Assembly (NCBI RefSeq): GCF_026013905.1
Contig: NZ_CP110257.1
Location: 248,001 to 312,000 of the forward strand
Direction of reading: 5' to 3'
Source: Schlegelella aquatica
GTDB lineage: Bacteria > Pseudomonadota > Gammaproteobacteria > Burkholderiales > Burkholderiaceae_C
DNA: 64,000 nucleotides
Positions 8,915-19,517 of the stretch are shown piece after piece. Made by a program: the position numbers and the translations under genes. The notes beneath the pieces are model-generated. The model searched no databases. It was given only the letters and a program-made list of their open reading frames with translations, and was not told the origin of the DNA. Each line of letters starts with the position of its first letter. Positions within the stretch are counted from its first letter, which is position 1.

Positions 8915-9505
8915 ATGCCGAACCTCACGCAGCCGGACGACTGGAGGCGGCCTGCCTTGCTGCAGCCCGACGACCTCGGCGCGACGCTGCACACGCTCGC
9001 GGCCCGACTGCGCGCCCGCGGCTGGAAGATGGCCTGTGCCGAGTCGTGCACCGGCGGCCTGATCGCGGCGCTGTGCACCTCGCTCGCAGGCTCCAGCGAG
9101 TGGTTCGAGCGCGGCTTCGTCACCTACTCCAACGAGGCCAAGACCGAGCTGCTCGGCGTGCCGCAGGCGCTGATCCGGCAGCACGGCGCCGTGAGCCGCG
9201 AGGTGGCGCTCGCGATGGTCGACGGGGCGCTGCGCCACTCACGCGCGCAGTTGGCGGCGGCGGTCACCGGCATCGCCGGGCCGGGCGGCGGCTCGGCCAC
9301 CAAGCCGGTGGGCACGGTGTGGTTCGGTTTCGCCCGCGCCGGCACTGCGCCCACGCTGGAGGCGGAAGTCCTGCACTTGCCGGGGGACCGGGCGCAGGTG
9401 CGCGCCGCAGCCGCCCAGCACGCGCTGATGCGCCTGGCCGCCCTGGCCGGCGAGCCGCCGCCGGCGGACGGCTCACGCCCGGCCGCAGAGGGGGGCCAGG
9501 TGTGA
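8915..9505 (+). CDS. pncC: Nicotinamide-nucleotide amidase (CinA C-terminal domain)
   Basis: Deamidates NMN to nicotinate mononucleotide for NAD recycling. 196 residues, consisting only of the CinA C-terminal domain: CAESCTGGLIAALCT, YSNEAKTELLGV, GAVSREVALAMVDGAL and AVTGIAGPGGGSATKPVGTVWF. No N-terminal competence domain is attached, as is usual for stand-alone PncC. It is the last gene of the thiL-pgpA-pncC run and is followed by convergent TRAP genes. Confidence 0.93.
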   Translation: MPNLTQPDDWRRPALLQPDDLGATLHTLAARLRARGWKMACAESCTGGLIAALCTSLAGSSEWFERGFVTYSNEAKTELLGVPQALIRQHGAVSREVALAMVDGALRHSRAQLAAAVTGIAGPGGGSATKPVGTVWFGFARAGTAPTLEAEVLHLPGDRAQVRAAAAQHALMRLAALAGEPPPADGSRPAAEGGQV

Positions 9506-9558
9506 AGTGTCGATAGCTGCTTTCGCGAGTCGCCCTCCACGCCGCCGGGAAACGGAAC

Positions 9559-9606
9559 CGCCCTGGCGAAGCCAGGCGGGTCGAGCCGGCCATCGATGTC
9601 CGGCTC
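9559..9606. terminator. Paired hairpins between convergent pncC and TRAP genes
   Basis: One stem near 9559-9580 (CCGCCCTGGC / GCCAGGCGG, one bulge) and a second at 9583-9606 (GAGCCGG / CCGGCTC, 10-nt loop). They lie midway between convergent stop codons. No T-tract is present, so this is only a candidate bidirectional terminator. Confidence 0.4.
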
Positions 9607-9632
9607 CGCTCGCCAGGGTAGAGGGCAGGACC

Positions 9633-10655
9633 TTACTTGGCGGCGGCCCGCGCCTGCGCCACGGCGGCCTGGAGTTCCTTCCACAGGTCCTGGCCCACCT
9701 GGTTGGCGATGCTGGCATGGATCGCGGAGAGCTTTTCGCGCATGCGGTTGGCCTCCGCAGGCGACAGCTCGTTGACCTGCATGCCCTTGGCCTTGAGTTC
9801 CGCCAGCGCCCGGGCGGCTTCCTCGCGGGTGTCCTTGCGCTCGAACTCGCGGCTCTTCTTGGCCGCCTCCATCAGCACGTTCTTCTCGTCCTTCGACAGA
9901 CCGTCCCACCATTTCTTGCTGGCCAGCACGATCCAGGGGCTGTAGACGTGGTTGGTGATGGTCAGGTACTTCTGCACCTCGTAGAACTTGCTGGACAGGA
10001 TCGTGTTGTACGGGTTCTCCTGACCGTCGACCGCGCGCGTCTCCAGCGCGGTGAACAGTTCGGAAAACGGCAGCGGCACGGCGTTGGCGCCCAAGGTCTT
10101 GAAGCTGTCGAGGAAGACGTTGTTCTGCATCACGCGCAGCTTGATGCCGTTCAGATCCTCCAGCTTCTGGACCGGCTGCTTGTTGTTGGTGAGATTGCGA
10201 AACCCGTTCTCCCAGTAGACGAGCCCGACCAGACCCTTGTCTTGCAGCTTGTCCATGATCTTCTGCCCGACCGGGCCGTCGAGCACGAGGTCGGCCTCGC
10301 GGGCATTGTTGAAGAGGAACGGCGTGTCCCACACGGCCATTTCCTTGGTGATGCCCACCAGGGTGGCGGTCGAGCCAACCATCATTTCCTGCGCTCCACC
10401 GATGAGCGCCTGCTGCATCTGCACGTCCGAACCGAGCGCGGCTGCGCCGATGGCGCGCACCTTCATCTTGCCTCCCGACAGGCGCTCGACCTCATCGGCG
10501 AACACCTTGACGGCGCGGCCCTGGTTGGACTGCTCCACGAGGCCGTAGCCGAAGCGGATGAGCCGGGGCTTGATGTCCTGCGCGGCGGCGGACAGCGGGG
10601 CCGTGGCGGCCGCGAGGGCCACGCCGACGGCGGCGACGAGCTGGGGGAGTTTCAT
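9633..10655 (-). CDS. TRAP transporter periplasmic solute-binding protein (DctP family)
   Basis: Periplasmic receptor of a tripartite ATP-independent transporter; 340 residues. A signal peptide is followed by AQDIKPRLIRFG. DctP-family motifs include LNGIKLRVMQN, the substrate-contacting arginine region, ALETRAVDGQENPYNTI and KYLTITNH. I chose the ATG at 10655 because AAGGAG lies 9 nt upstream, whereas it directly abuts the ATG at 10664. It is the last gene of gntK-Q-M-P. Linkage to gluconokinase suggests gluconate or another aldonate rather than C4-dicarboxylates. Confidence 0.92.
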   Translation of the reverse strand: MKLPQLVAAVGVALAAATAPLSAAAQDIKPRLIRFGYGLVEQSNQGRAVKVFADEVERLSGGKMKVRAIGAAALGSDVQMQQALIGGAQEMMVGSTATLVGITKEMAVWDTPFLFNNAREADLVLDGPVGQKIMDKLQDKGLVGLVYWENGFRNLTNNKQPVQKLEDLNGIKLRVMQNNVFLDSFKTLGANAVPLPFSELFTALETRAVDGQENPYNTILSSKFYEVQKYLTITNHVYSPWIVLASKKWWDGLSKDEKNVLMEAAKKSREFERKDTREEAARALAELKAKGMQVNELSPAEANRMREKLSAIHASIANQVGQDLWKELQAAVAQARAAAK

Positions 10656-10692
10656 GACGTGCATCTCCTTTGGGTTGCGGGGGCGGTGGACC

Positions 10693-11973
10693 TCATTGCA
10701 TCCACTTCAGGGGGGTGAGAACGAGCTGCGGAAACGCGACGAACAGCGCCAGCAGCACGAGGTACATCGCAAGGAACGGCGTGGTCCCGCGGATCACCGC
10801 TTCCATGCGGATGCGGCCGACGCCGGCGACGACGTTCTGCACCGTGCCCACCGGCGGGGTGATCAGCCCGAGGCAGCCGGCGTAGATGAACATGAAGCCG
10901 AAGTAGACCGGGTCCACACCGGCCTTGACCGCCAAGGGCGCGCACACCGGCGCGAAGATCAAGATGGTGGGCGTCAGGTCCATCGCCGTGCCGACGATGA
11001 GCAGGAAGACCATCATCACCGCCATGAAGAGCACCGGATCGCCCATCAGCGGGGCGAAGCTTTGCGCGAGCTGGCTCGGCAGGTCGGCCAACGTGATCAT
11101 GTAGGCCGTGACGGTGGCGGCGCCGGCGAGGAACATCACGATCGCCGTCGTCTTGCTGGACTCGACGAGCACGCGGTACAGCCCTGGCAGCGTCAGCTCG
11201 CGATACACCGCCAGCGAGACGAAGAGCGCGTAGACTGCTGCCACGACGGCCGCCTCCGTGGGCGTGAAGATCCCGCCCTTGAGCCCGCCCAGGATGATCA
11301 CCGGCATCATCAGCGCCCAGAAGCTCGCCGCCAACGCGCGCAGGCGTTGCGGCCAGCCGATGCGATCCATCGCGGGCAGGCGCCGGCTGCGGGCGATCCA
11401 CCACCAGCCGAACACGAGGAACAGGCCCATCATCAGCCCCGGGAAGATGCCCGCCAGGAACAGCTTGCTGATCGAGGTGTTGGTGGTGACGCCGTAGATG
11501 ATGAATGGCATCGACGGCGGAATGATGGGCGCGATGATGCCGCCGGAAGCCAGGAGCCCCGCGCTCGGACCGTCGGGGTACTGCTGCTGCCGCATCATCG
11601 GCAGCAGGATGGTCGCCAATGCGGCGGTGTCGGCAATGGCCGAGCCGCTCATCGAGGCCAGCAGCACCGACGCGCCGATGGCGACGAACCCGAGGCCGCC
11701 GCGGATGTGGCCGACGAAAGCGCGCGCCAGGTCGATGATGCGGCGGCTCAGGCCGCCGGCGTTCATCAGCTCACCGGCGAGGATGAAGAACGGCACGGCC
11801 AGCAGCGGGAAGCTGTCGAAGCCCGCTTGCAGGTTCTGCGCGAGCAACTGGGCATCGAAGAAGTCGAGGTGGTACATCAGCGCCACGCCGGTCAGCAGCA
11901 GCGCATGCGCGATCGGCATGCCGATGGCCATGGCGGCGATCAGCACGACGAGGAAGATGGCGGTGACGGTCAT
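10693..11973 (-). CDS. TRAP transporter large permease (DctM family)
   Basis: Inner-membrane sodium-coupled permease of the TRAP system; 426 residues of mostly hydrophobic sequence with about 12 membrane segments. DctM-type motifs include GMPIAHALLLTG, PFFILAGELMNAGGLSRRI, GSAIADTAALATILLPMM, SGGIIAPIIPPSMPFIIYGV and the C-terminal GLITPPVGTVQNVV. It begins 10 nt after the small permease gene and is 37 nt ahead of the binding-protein gene, in one operon. Confidence 0.93.
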   Translation of the reverse strand: MTVTAIFLVVLIAAMAIGMPIAHALLLTGVALMYHLDFFDAQLLAQNLQAGFDSFPLLAVPFFILAGELMNAGGLSRRIIDLARAFVGHIRGGLGFVAIGASVLLASMSGSAIADTAALATILLPMMRQQQYPDGPSAGLLASGGIIAPIIPPSMPFIIYGVTTNTSISKLFLAGIFPGLMMGLFLVFGWWWIARSRRLPAMDRIGWPQRLRALAASFWALMMPVIILGGLKGGIFTPTEAAVVAAVYALFVSLAVYRELTLPGLYRVLVESSKTTAIVMFLAGAATVTAYMITLADLPSQLAQSFAPLMGDPVLFMAVMMVFLLIVGTAMDLTPTILIFAPVCAPLAVKAGVDPVYFGFMFIYAGCLGLITPPVGTVQNVVAGVGRIRMEAVIRGTTPFLAMYLVLLALFVAFPQLVLTPLKWMQ

Positions 11974-11983
11974 CGCAGCCCCC

Positions 11984-12502
11984 TCACTCGATCAGTTCGC
12001 TGCCCGCAGGCGAGTGCGGGGTGCGCGAGCGATGGCGGACCACCTCGGCCGCCAACGCCGCCAGCACGCCCACCGCGACGACCAGCGTCGAGGCCGCGGC
12101 GAGCGCGAGCGGGTAGCCGATCACGGTGCTGCGGCTGTCCATGCCCGCGCGCACCTGGGCCCACGAGCCCTGGGCCACCAGCACCATCACATAAGCGGTG
12201 CCCCCGCGGGCGAGCCACAGACACACCTGCCGGGGCACGCCTCGCAAGCGCGCGGTGAGCAGATCGAAGCCCAGATGCTGGTTCTCGAACGCCGCCAGCA
12301 CCGCGCCCAGGCTGACCAGCCACACGAACAACAGCCGCGACAGCTCCTCGTAGTACACGATGCCGGTGTCGAAGACATAGCGCAGCACGACGTTGACGAA
12401 GACGGCGAGCACCATGCCGGCCAGGCCGAGGGCCATGGCGCCTTCGGCCAGCTGCCGCAGCCATGCGGCGGGTGCACGCGGGGAAGGGGATGCGAGCTTC
12501 AT
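11984..12502 (-). CDS. TRAP transporter small permease (DctQ family)
   Basis: Four-helix membrane subunit that pairs with the large permease; 172 residues. Features are the N-terminal segment GLAGMVLAVFVNVVLRYVFDTG, the YYEELSRLLFVWLVSLGAVLA block typical of DctQ, and two further hydrophobic stretches. The ATG overlaps the gntK stop by 4 nt, so the transporter is directly coupled to gluconokinase translation. Confidence 0.9.
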   Translation of the reverse strand: MKLASPSPRAPAAWLRQLAEGAMALGLAGMVLAVFVNVVLRYVFDTGIVYYEELSRLLFVWLVSLGAVLAAFENQHLGFDLLTARLRGVPRQVCLWLARGGTAYVMVLVAQGSWAQVRAGMDSRSTVIGYPLALAAASTLVVAVGVLAALAAEVVRHRSRTPHSPAGSELIE

Positions 12503-13083
12503 CGTTCGGGCTCCTGCACGCCAGGCGCGGTGGCGAGGTTGCGCACCCAGGCGACCACTTGCTCGGCCAGCTCCTGCAGCGGCCGCGTGGCCTCCAGGCG
12601 CAGCACGCAGGCTTCGCCGTCCGGACGCTCCAGCGTCTGGAACTGGCTCGCCACCAACCCGGGCGGAAAAGGGTGGCCCGGCCGCGCCGCGACGCGGGCA
12701 TAGGCGGTCGCTTCGTCCACATCGAGGAACGCGAAGCGCAGCCCGGGGCGCGCGGCGCGCAGCTGGTCCCGGTAGCGCTGTCTCAGCGCCGAACAGGTCA
12801 GCACGACGCCCTCGGGATGGGCCTGGAGCAGCTGCCCCAGCCGCGCGAGCCAGCCATGTCGGTCTTCGTCGGCCAGCGCGATACCGGCCCGCATCTTGGC
12901 CAGGCTCGCCGGCGAGTGATAGTCGTCGCCCTCGAGCAGCTGCCAGCCCAACGCCTCGCTGCAGCGACGCCCCAGACTGGACTTGCCGCAGCCCGCGACG
13001 CCCATGACGACCAGGGCCGGCGCGCAGGCTGCGCCGGGCGCCGCCGCGGAAGTGGAGGCCGGGGGCTGCGGGGCGGCTGTCAT
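12499..13083 (-). CDS. gntK: Gluconokinase
   Basis: Phosphorylates gluconate to 6-phosphogluconate with ATP. The P-loop LVVMGVAGCGKSSLG, LEGDDYHS, the lid region (ADEDRHGWLARLG), TCSALRQRYRDQLR and FLDVDEATAYARVAARPGHPFPPGLVASQFQTLE are classic GntK signatures. The ATG at 13113 is possible, but it would place a LacI-type operator inside the first five codons; the ATG at 13083 leaves the site upstream. Neither has a good Shine-Dalgarno sequence. It is the first gene of the gntK-TRAP operon and divergent from a LacI-family regulator. Confidence 0.9.
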   Translation of the reverse strand: MTAAPQPPASTSAAAPGAACAPALVVMGVAGCGKSSLGRRCSEALGWQLLEGDDYHSPASLAKMRAGIALADEDRHGWLARLGQLLQAHPEGVVLTCSALRQRYRDQLRAARPGLRFAFLDVDEATAYARVAARPGHPFPPGLVASQFQTLERPDGEACVLRLEATRPLQELAEQVVAWVRNLATAPGVQEPER

Positions 13084-13096
13084 GGGTGACGGCGGG

Positions 13097-13111
13097 TTGG
13101 TAGCGCTATCC
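13097..13111. promoter_or_regulatory. LacI/GntR-type operator copy 1 (gntK side)
   Basis: The 15-mer TTGGTAGCGCTATCC, built on the palindrome TAGCGCTA (13101-13108), occurs identically 129 bp away at 13226. It sits at the 5' end of gntK. TAGCGCT is also part of the reported Pseudomonas GntR operator (from memory), which supports binding by the adjacent regulator. Confidence 0.75.
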
Positions 13112-13212
13112 ATTGGAGGCGGAACTGGGCGGCTGCGCGCCGCCGAACGGGGTGGAGACGGCCGGGGCGCCGCGGGCGATGCCCGCGACGGGCAGGCCGG
13201 GCAGGGCCGGTG

Positions 13213-13241
13213 TTGTCGTCCCGACTTGGTAGCGCTATCCT
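13213..13241 (+). promoter_or_regulatory. Predicted promoter of the LacI/GntR gene overlapping operator copy 2
   Basis: A -35-like TTGTCG (13213-13218) and a -10-like TATCCT (13236-13241) are 17 bp apart. The second TTGGTAGCGCTATCC (13226-13240) lies in the spacer and -10 region, so a bound repressor would block polymerase, giving autoregulation. Confidence 0.6.
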
Positions 13242-13280
13242 ACGCCGATCGCCCCGCCGTCGAATAGGGAAAACCCGAGC

Positions 13281-14306
13281 ATGAACGCCCCTGCGCGCCG
13301 CCGCCGATCCAGCGGCCGAGTCACTCTGGCCGACGTGGCACGGGAGGCGGGCGTGAGCCCCATCACCGCGTCGCGGGCCTTGCGCGGCGAGCGCGGGGTC
13401 GGGCCCGAGCTGGTGGACAAGGTGCGGGCCGCGGTGGAGCGGCTGGGCTACGTGCCCGACCCGGCGGCGCGGGCGCTGGCGTCCTCACGCAGCACGCAGG
13501 TGGCCGTCCTGGTGCCGCTGCTGTCGAACGCCTTGTTCGTGGACCTGCTCGAAGCGGTGCACCGGGTGCTGTTCCCGGCGGGCTATCAGGCGCTGATCGG
13601 GGTGACGCACTACAACCCCGACGAAGAGGAGCAGCTGCTGCGCAGCTATCTGGCCCACCGGCCCGCGGGCCTGCTGGTCACCGGCTTCGACCGCACCGAG
13701 ACCGCCCGCCAGCTCATCCAGTCGAGCGGCCTGCCTTGTGTCCATCTGATGGAGACGACCGACGCGGCGGGGGTGTACTGCGTGGGCTTTTCGCAGGTCG
13801 AGGCCGGCGCGGCGCTCACGCGCCATCTGCTGGCGCGGGGCCGCCGCCGCATCGCCTTCGTGGCCGCGCAACTCGACCCGCGCACGATGCAGCGCGCCGA
13901 GGGCTACCGCCGCGCGCTGCGCGAGGCCGGCTGCTACGACGCCAAGCTGGAATTGCTCAGTCCCGAGCGCTCGTCGATCGCGCTGGGAGCACGTCTGCTG
14001 ACCGAACTGCTCGCCACCCGGGACGGGATCGATGCCGTCTTCTTCTGCAACGACGACCTGGCGCAGGGCGGCTTGCTGGCCGCGCAGCGCTTGGGCATCC
14101 GAGTGCCGACCGACCTGGCGGTCGCCGGCTTCAACGACCTGGCCGGCAGCGACCAGATGGTGCCGCCGTTGACGACCGTGCGCACGCCCCGCAGCGAGGT
14201 CGGCGAGGCGGGGGCGCGCATGTTGCTGCAGCTCATGCGCGGCGAGCAACCCCGGCCCTCGTGCGTGCGGCTGCCGTACGAGGTAGTGGTGCGGCAGAGC
14301 ACTTGA
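13281..14306 (+). CDS. gntR: LacI-family transcriptional regulator, probable gluconate repressor GntR
   Basis: 341 residues. The N-terminal LacI helix-turn-helix is VTLADVAREAGVSPITASRALRG with hinge region YVPDPAARALASSR; a periplasmic-binding-protein-like effector domain follows (AVLVPLLSNALFVDLLEAV...VFFCNDDLAQGGLLAAQRLGIRVP...AGFNDL). It is divergent from gntK and flanked by two identical palindromic sites, the standard layout of an autoregulated repressor relieved by gluconate or 6-phosphogluconate. The assignment to gluconate rests on gntK; another sugar acid is possible. Confidence 0.85.
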   Translation: MNAPARRRRSSGRVTLADVAREAGVSPITASRALRGERGVGPELVDKVRAAVERLGYVPDPAARALASSRSTQVAVLVPLLSNALFVDLLEAVHRVLFPAGYQALIGVTHYNPDEEEQLLRSYLAHRPAGLLVTGFDRTETARQLIQSSGLPCVHLMETTDAAGVYCVGFSQVEAGAALTRHLLARGRRRIAFVAAQLDPRTMQRAEGYRRALREAGCYDAKLELLSPERSSIALGARLLTELLATRDGIDAVFFCNDDLAQGGLLAAQRLGIRVPTDLAVAGFNDLAGSDQMVPPLTTVRTPRSEVGEAGARMLLQLMRGEQPRPSCVRLPYEVVVRQST

Positions 14307-14718
14307 CGGGGCACCACTTCTCTCACCCGCGACTTGTCACTTCGGTCGAACTGCTGCCGATCCATTGGCGCGGACATGCGCCGAAGCGCTGCTTGAAACG
14401 AAGGGGTTGTGTTGTGAAGCGATGAACTCGCGGAAGATCGGGCGGGTGCACAGCAGCACGCTCGGCTCTCGCAGATCTATGACGCACCGAGCGCTGCGCG
14501 TCGACGGCCCGTGGAAGGCGGCCTCCACGAAAGGCTCGTCGGGAAAGAAGGATCCGGGCCCCTCCTGTATGGCGTCCGGCAATCCCAGCGCCTCGAACAC
14601 CGCCTGAGTAGAACCGCCGGCCAGCCGGGGGGATGAACCGCAGATACCACCTATCGAAGCTTCACAACCAGAGGGGCACTGGGCGGCCGGCGGCGCGGCA
14701 TGCGGCCGCCCCGGCCGT
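14307..14718. other. Intergenic region with an unassigned minus-strand frame
   Basis: 412 bp between gntR and holA. No promoter or T-tailed terminator was recognised. It contains the unassigned frame at 14337-14600. Confidence 0.4.
14337..14600 (-). pseudogene. Unassigned 87-codon frame, possible gene remnant
   Basis: Begins with GTG and carries a protein-like stretch (FEALGLPDAIQEG, then CVIDLREPSVLLCTRPIF) before a poorer C-terminus. The frame is also open upstream of the GTG through AGGSTQAV, suggesting a truncated gene rather than a true start. The family is not recognised and no ribosome binding site is evident. It could be the remains of a gene lost between gntR and holA. Confidence 0.3.
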
Positions 14719-15810
14719 TCAGGCCACCAGCGCCAGGCGCCGATGGGAGGCGGCCGGCTCCGCGGGGCCGAACTGCAAGGCCTCGACCACCATCAGCGCG
14801 AGCCGCCGCAAGGCCGCCCAGGCGTCCAGCGGCCAGTCCGGATGCTTGAGCCCTTTGACGATGCCATCGCAGCACTGGGCCGCCTCCAGCAGTCCGGCGA
14901 CCTGCCACGCGGCCAGGCGTGGCACCGCCCGTTCGCAGAGCTTTTCCTTGACGCCCCACACGCGCTGCTCGCGCAAGGCCATGGCCAGCGGCTTGCCGGC
15001 CGCCACCGCGTCGTGCAGGCGCTTGAGGGTGCGGATGTCCTCGGCCAGCGTCCAGTGCACCAGCACGGGCGCCTCGCCCTCGGCCTCCAGCCCCTCGAGC
15101 ATGCGCAGCACGCGCGGCGTCTGCCCGGCCAGCACGGCCTCGCTCAGCTTGAAGACGTCGTAGCGGGCCACGTTGAGCACCGCGGCCTCCACCTGTTCGA
15201 AGCTCAGCTCTCCGGGCGGGTAGAGCAGCCCGAGCTTTTGGATCTCCTGGTGCGCGGCGAGCAGGTTGCCCTCGACGCGGTCGGCAAAGAAGGCGAGCGT
15301 GCGTTGCCCGGCCTCGCCCGCCTGCACGCGCTGCGCCTGCGCGGCCAGCCGCTGCGCGATCCACTGCGGCAACGCCTTGCGCTCGACCGGCTCCACGCGC
15401 ACGACGAGCCCCACCGCGTCGAGCGCCGAGAACCAGCCGCTCGATTGCGTGGCCTTGTCCAGGCGGGGCAGCACGACGAGCGTGACCACGTCCTCGCCGA
15501 GCCGTTCGCAGTACCGCTGCAAGGCTTCGGAGCCGTCCTTGCCGGGCTTGCCGCCGGGGATGTGGATCTCGATCAGGCGCCGTTCGGCAAAGAGCGACAG
15601 CGCCTGCGCCGCGCCGAGCAGCCCCGACCAGTCGAAATGCGCACCCGCCACCGTGTGCACCGCGCGCTCGGTGTGGCCCGCCACCCGGGCCGCGGCGCGA
15701 ATCGCATCGCAGGCCTCCTGCACCAGCAGCGGCTCGTCGCCATAGACGGTGTACAGCGGGCGCAGGCCGCGTTGGAGGTGGCCGTGGAGTTGATCGGCGC
15801 GAATCTGCAT
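14719..15810 (-). CDS. holA: DNA polymerase III subunit delta
   Basis: Clamp-loader subunit that opens the beta sliding clamp; 363 residues. Typical features are the N-terminal MQIRADQLHGHLQRGLRPLYTVYGDEPLLVQEACDAIR, the FFADRVEGNLLAAHQEIQKL segment and the C-terminal helical domain (LHWTLAEDIRTL-like, LRRLALMVVEAL). The ATG at 15810 fits the family N-terminus better than the upstream one at 15849. It follows lptE after 38 nt in the conserved order leuS-lptE-holA. Confidence 0.93.
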   Translation of the reverse strand: MQIRADQLHGHLQRGLRPLYTVYGDEPLLVQEACDAIRAAARVAGHTERAVHTVAGAHFDWSGLLGAAQALSLFAERRLIEIHIPGGKPGKDGSEALQRYCERLGEDVVTLVVLPRLDKATQSSGWFSALDAVGLVVRVEPVERKALPQWIAQRLAAQAQRVQAGEAGQRTLAFFADRVEGNLLAAHQEIQKLGLLYPPGELSFEQVEAAVLNVARYDVFKLSEAVLAGQTPRVLRMLEGLEAEGEAPVLVHWTLAEDIRTLKRLHDAVAAGKPLAMALREQRVWGVKEKLCERAVPRLAAWQVAGLLEAAQCCDGIVKGLKHPDWPLDAWAALRRLALMVVEALQFGPAEPAASHRRLALVA

Positions 15811-15848
15811 GGAAGGTGAAGGAAAAAGGCGCGCGCCGCGCGCCGGCA

Positions 15849-16375
15849 CTACAGCTTGGCGGCCGCCAGCCGGCGCAGCAACTGCGCGGCCAGGTCGCGG
15901 CGCAGGTCGCGCACCAGCTCGGCCTCCTCCAGCTCCTTGCCCAGCGCGGCGCTCTCGTTGTAGCTGAGCAGCTGCGACTGCACAAGCGCGGTTTCCGGGA
16001 TCAGCTCGCGCCCGGCGGGCGTACGCAGCCGAAAGCGCAGGTAGGCCCGCACGTCGAACTCGCGCACCTGCCCGGCGCCGGTGGTGGCCGTCACGGCGCG
16101 GCTCATCCGGTCGTCCAGCACGTCCAGCACCACGTCGGCCTCCTGGGGCGTCTCGGCCAGGCGCAAGCCGGGCAGCGTCGCCAGCTGACGGCGCACCTCC
16201 TGGCCCAGCTCCGAGCGCGGCGCAAACCCCAGGTGGATGCTGCGGAACGGCAGCTCGGGCGCGCCGCGCAACCGGAACCCGCAGCCGGCGAGCACCAGCG
16301 CCGCGACCCCCGCGAGCCAGCCGCGGCGCGGCAACGAGCGACGGGGCAGGGGGCGACCGGGCAGCGCGCGAGTCA

Positions 16376-16376
<1 letters not shown>
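15849..16376 (-). CDS. lptE: LPS-assembly lipoprotein LptE
   Basis: Outer-membrane lipoprotein that plugs and supports LptD during lipopolysaccharide insertion; 175 residues. It has an arginine-rich n-region, hydrophobic core and lipobox LAGCGFRLRG with the lipidated Cys near 31, followed by the usual Gly-Phe-x-Leu-Arg-Gly start of LptE. The start codon shares a base with the leuS stop (TGATG), so the two are translationally coupled. Confidence 0.93.
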
Positions 16377-19084
<2,708 letters not shown>

Positions 19085-19107
19085 TCAGCGGACGAAGGAA
19101 GTCGCCG

Positions 19108-19113
19108 ATTATA
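19108..19113 (-). promoter_or_regulatory. -10 element upstream of leuS
   Basis: A consensus TATAAT on the minus strand, about 78 nt before the leuS start, in an otherwise GC-rich stretch. The matching -35 region is poor. The box overlaps the stop codon of the small upstream frame. Confidence 0.5.
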
Positions 19114-19468
19114 GGAAGGGGGTGGAACGCCGCCCCACGCGAGCGGCCGGCTCAACCCGACCGTGCGCCGACCCCGAGCCCTCTGCGCACCGGGCCGACG
19201 CAGGCGCAGCCGCGGACGCGGATCCGTGCGACGCACCGTGTCGCCACGCCCCGGGCAGCCCCGCACCCGTCGCGCGAGGTCGCTCATCGAAGACCGCCTG
19301 GGCGACGCCAGCGCACCGGACGCTGCGCGCGGCGCGTGTCGATGTCTTTCCGGCTTCCTCGTCGACCCGCTCGCGCAGTGCCAGACACCATTGCCTGAGC
19401 ATGTCCTCACCTTGCACCGCCGCGAGAACCGGCATCGCCTTGTCGAGGAAGGTGCCGAAGAACGGCAT
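19109..19468 (-). CDS. Small hypothetical protein at the end of the VgrG cassette
   Basis: The ATG at 19468 has an excellent GGAGG six nt upstream, so translation initiation here looks real. The first ~42 residues (MPFFGTFLDKAMPVLAAVQG, then EDMLRQWCLALRERVDEEAG) look coding; the rest is Ala/Arg/Gly-rich and resembles out-of-frame GC-rich sequence, so a frameshift or truncated 3' end is possible. It starts 49 nt after the putative immunity gene on the same strand. Function unknown. Confidence 0.4.
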   Translation of the reverse strand: MPFFGTFLDKAMPVLAAVQGEDMLRQWCLALRERVDEEAGKTSTRAARSVRCAGVAQAVFDERPRATGAGLPGAWRHGASHGSASAAAPASARCAEGSGSAHGRVEPAARVGRRSTPFL

Positions 19469-19517
19469 GTCCCGCCTCCAGAGGACATGCGAATCCGCGG
19501 GCATCAACCTTGCGAAC

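Noticed and set aside
9633..12502. Calling the TRAP system a C4-dicarboxylate transporter because of the nearby DctS/DctR-like pair
   Set aside because: It is translationally coupled to gntK and separated from the two-component genes by three convergent housekeeping genes.
13097..13240. The pair of 15-bp repeats as part of a CRISPR or mobile element
   Set aside because: Only two copies, each palindromic at its core and placed at promoters of divergent genes, which is an operator layout.
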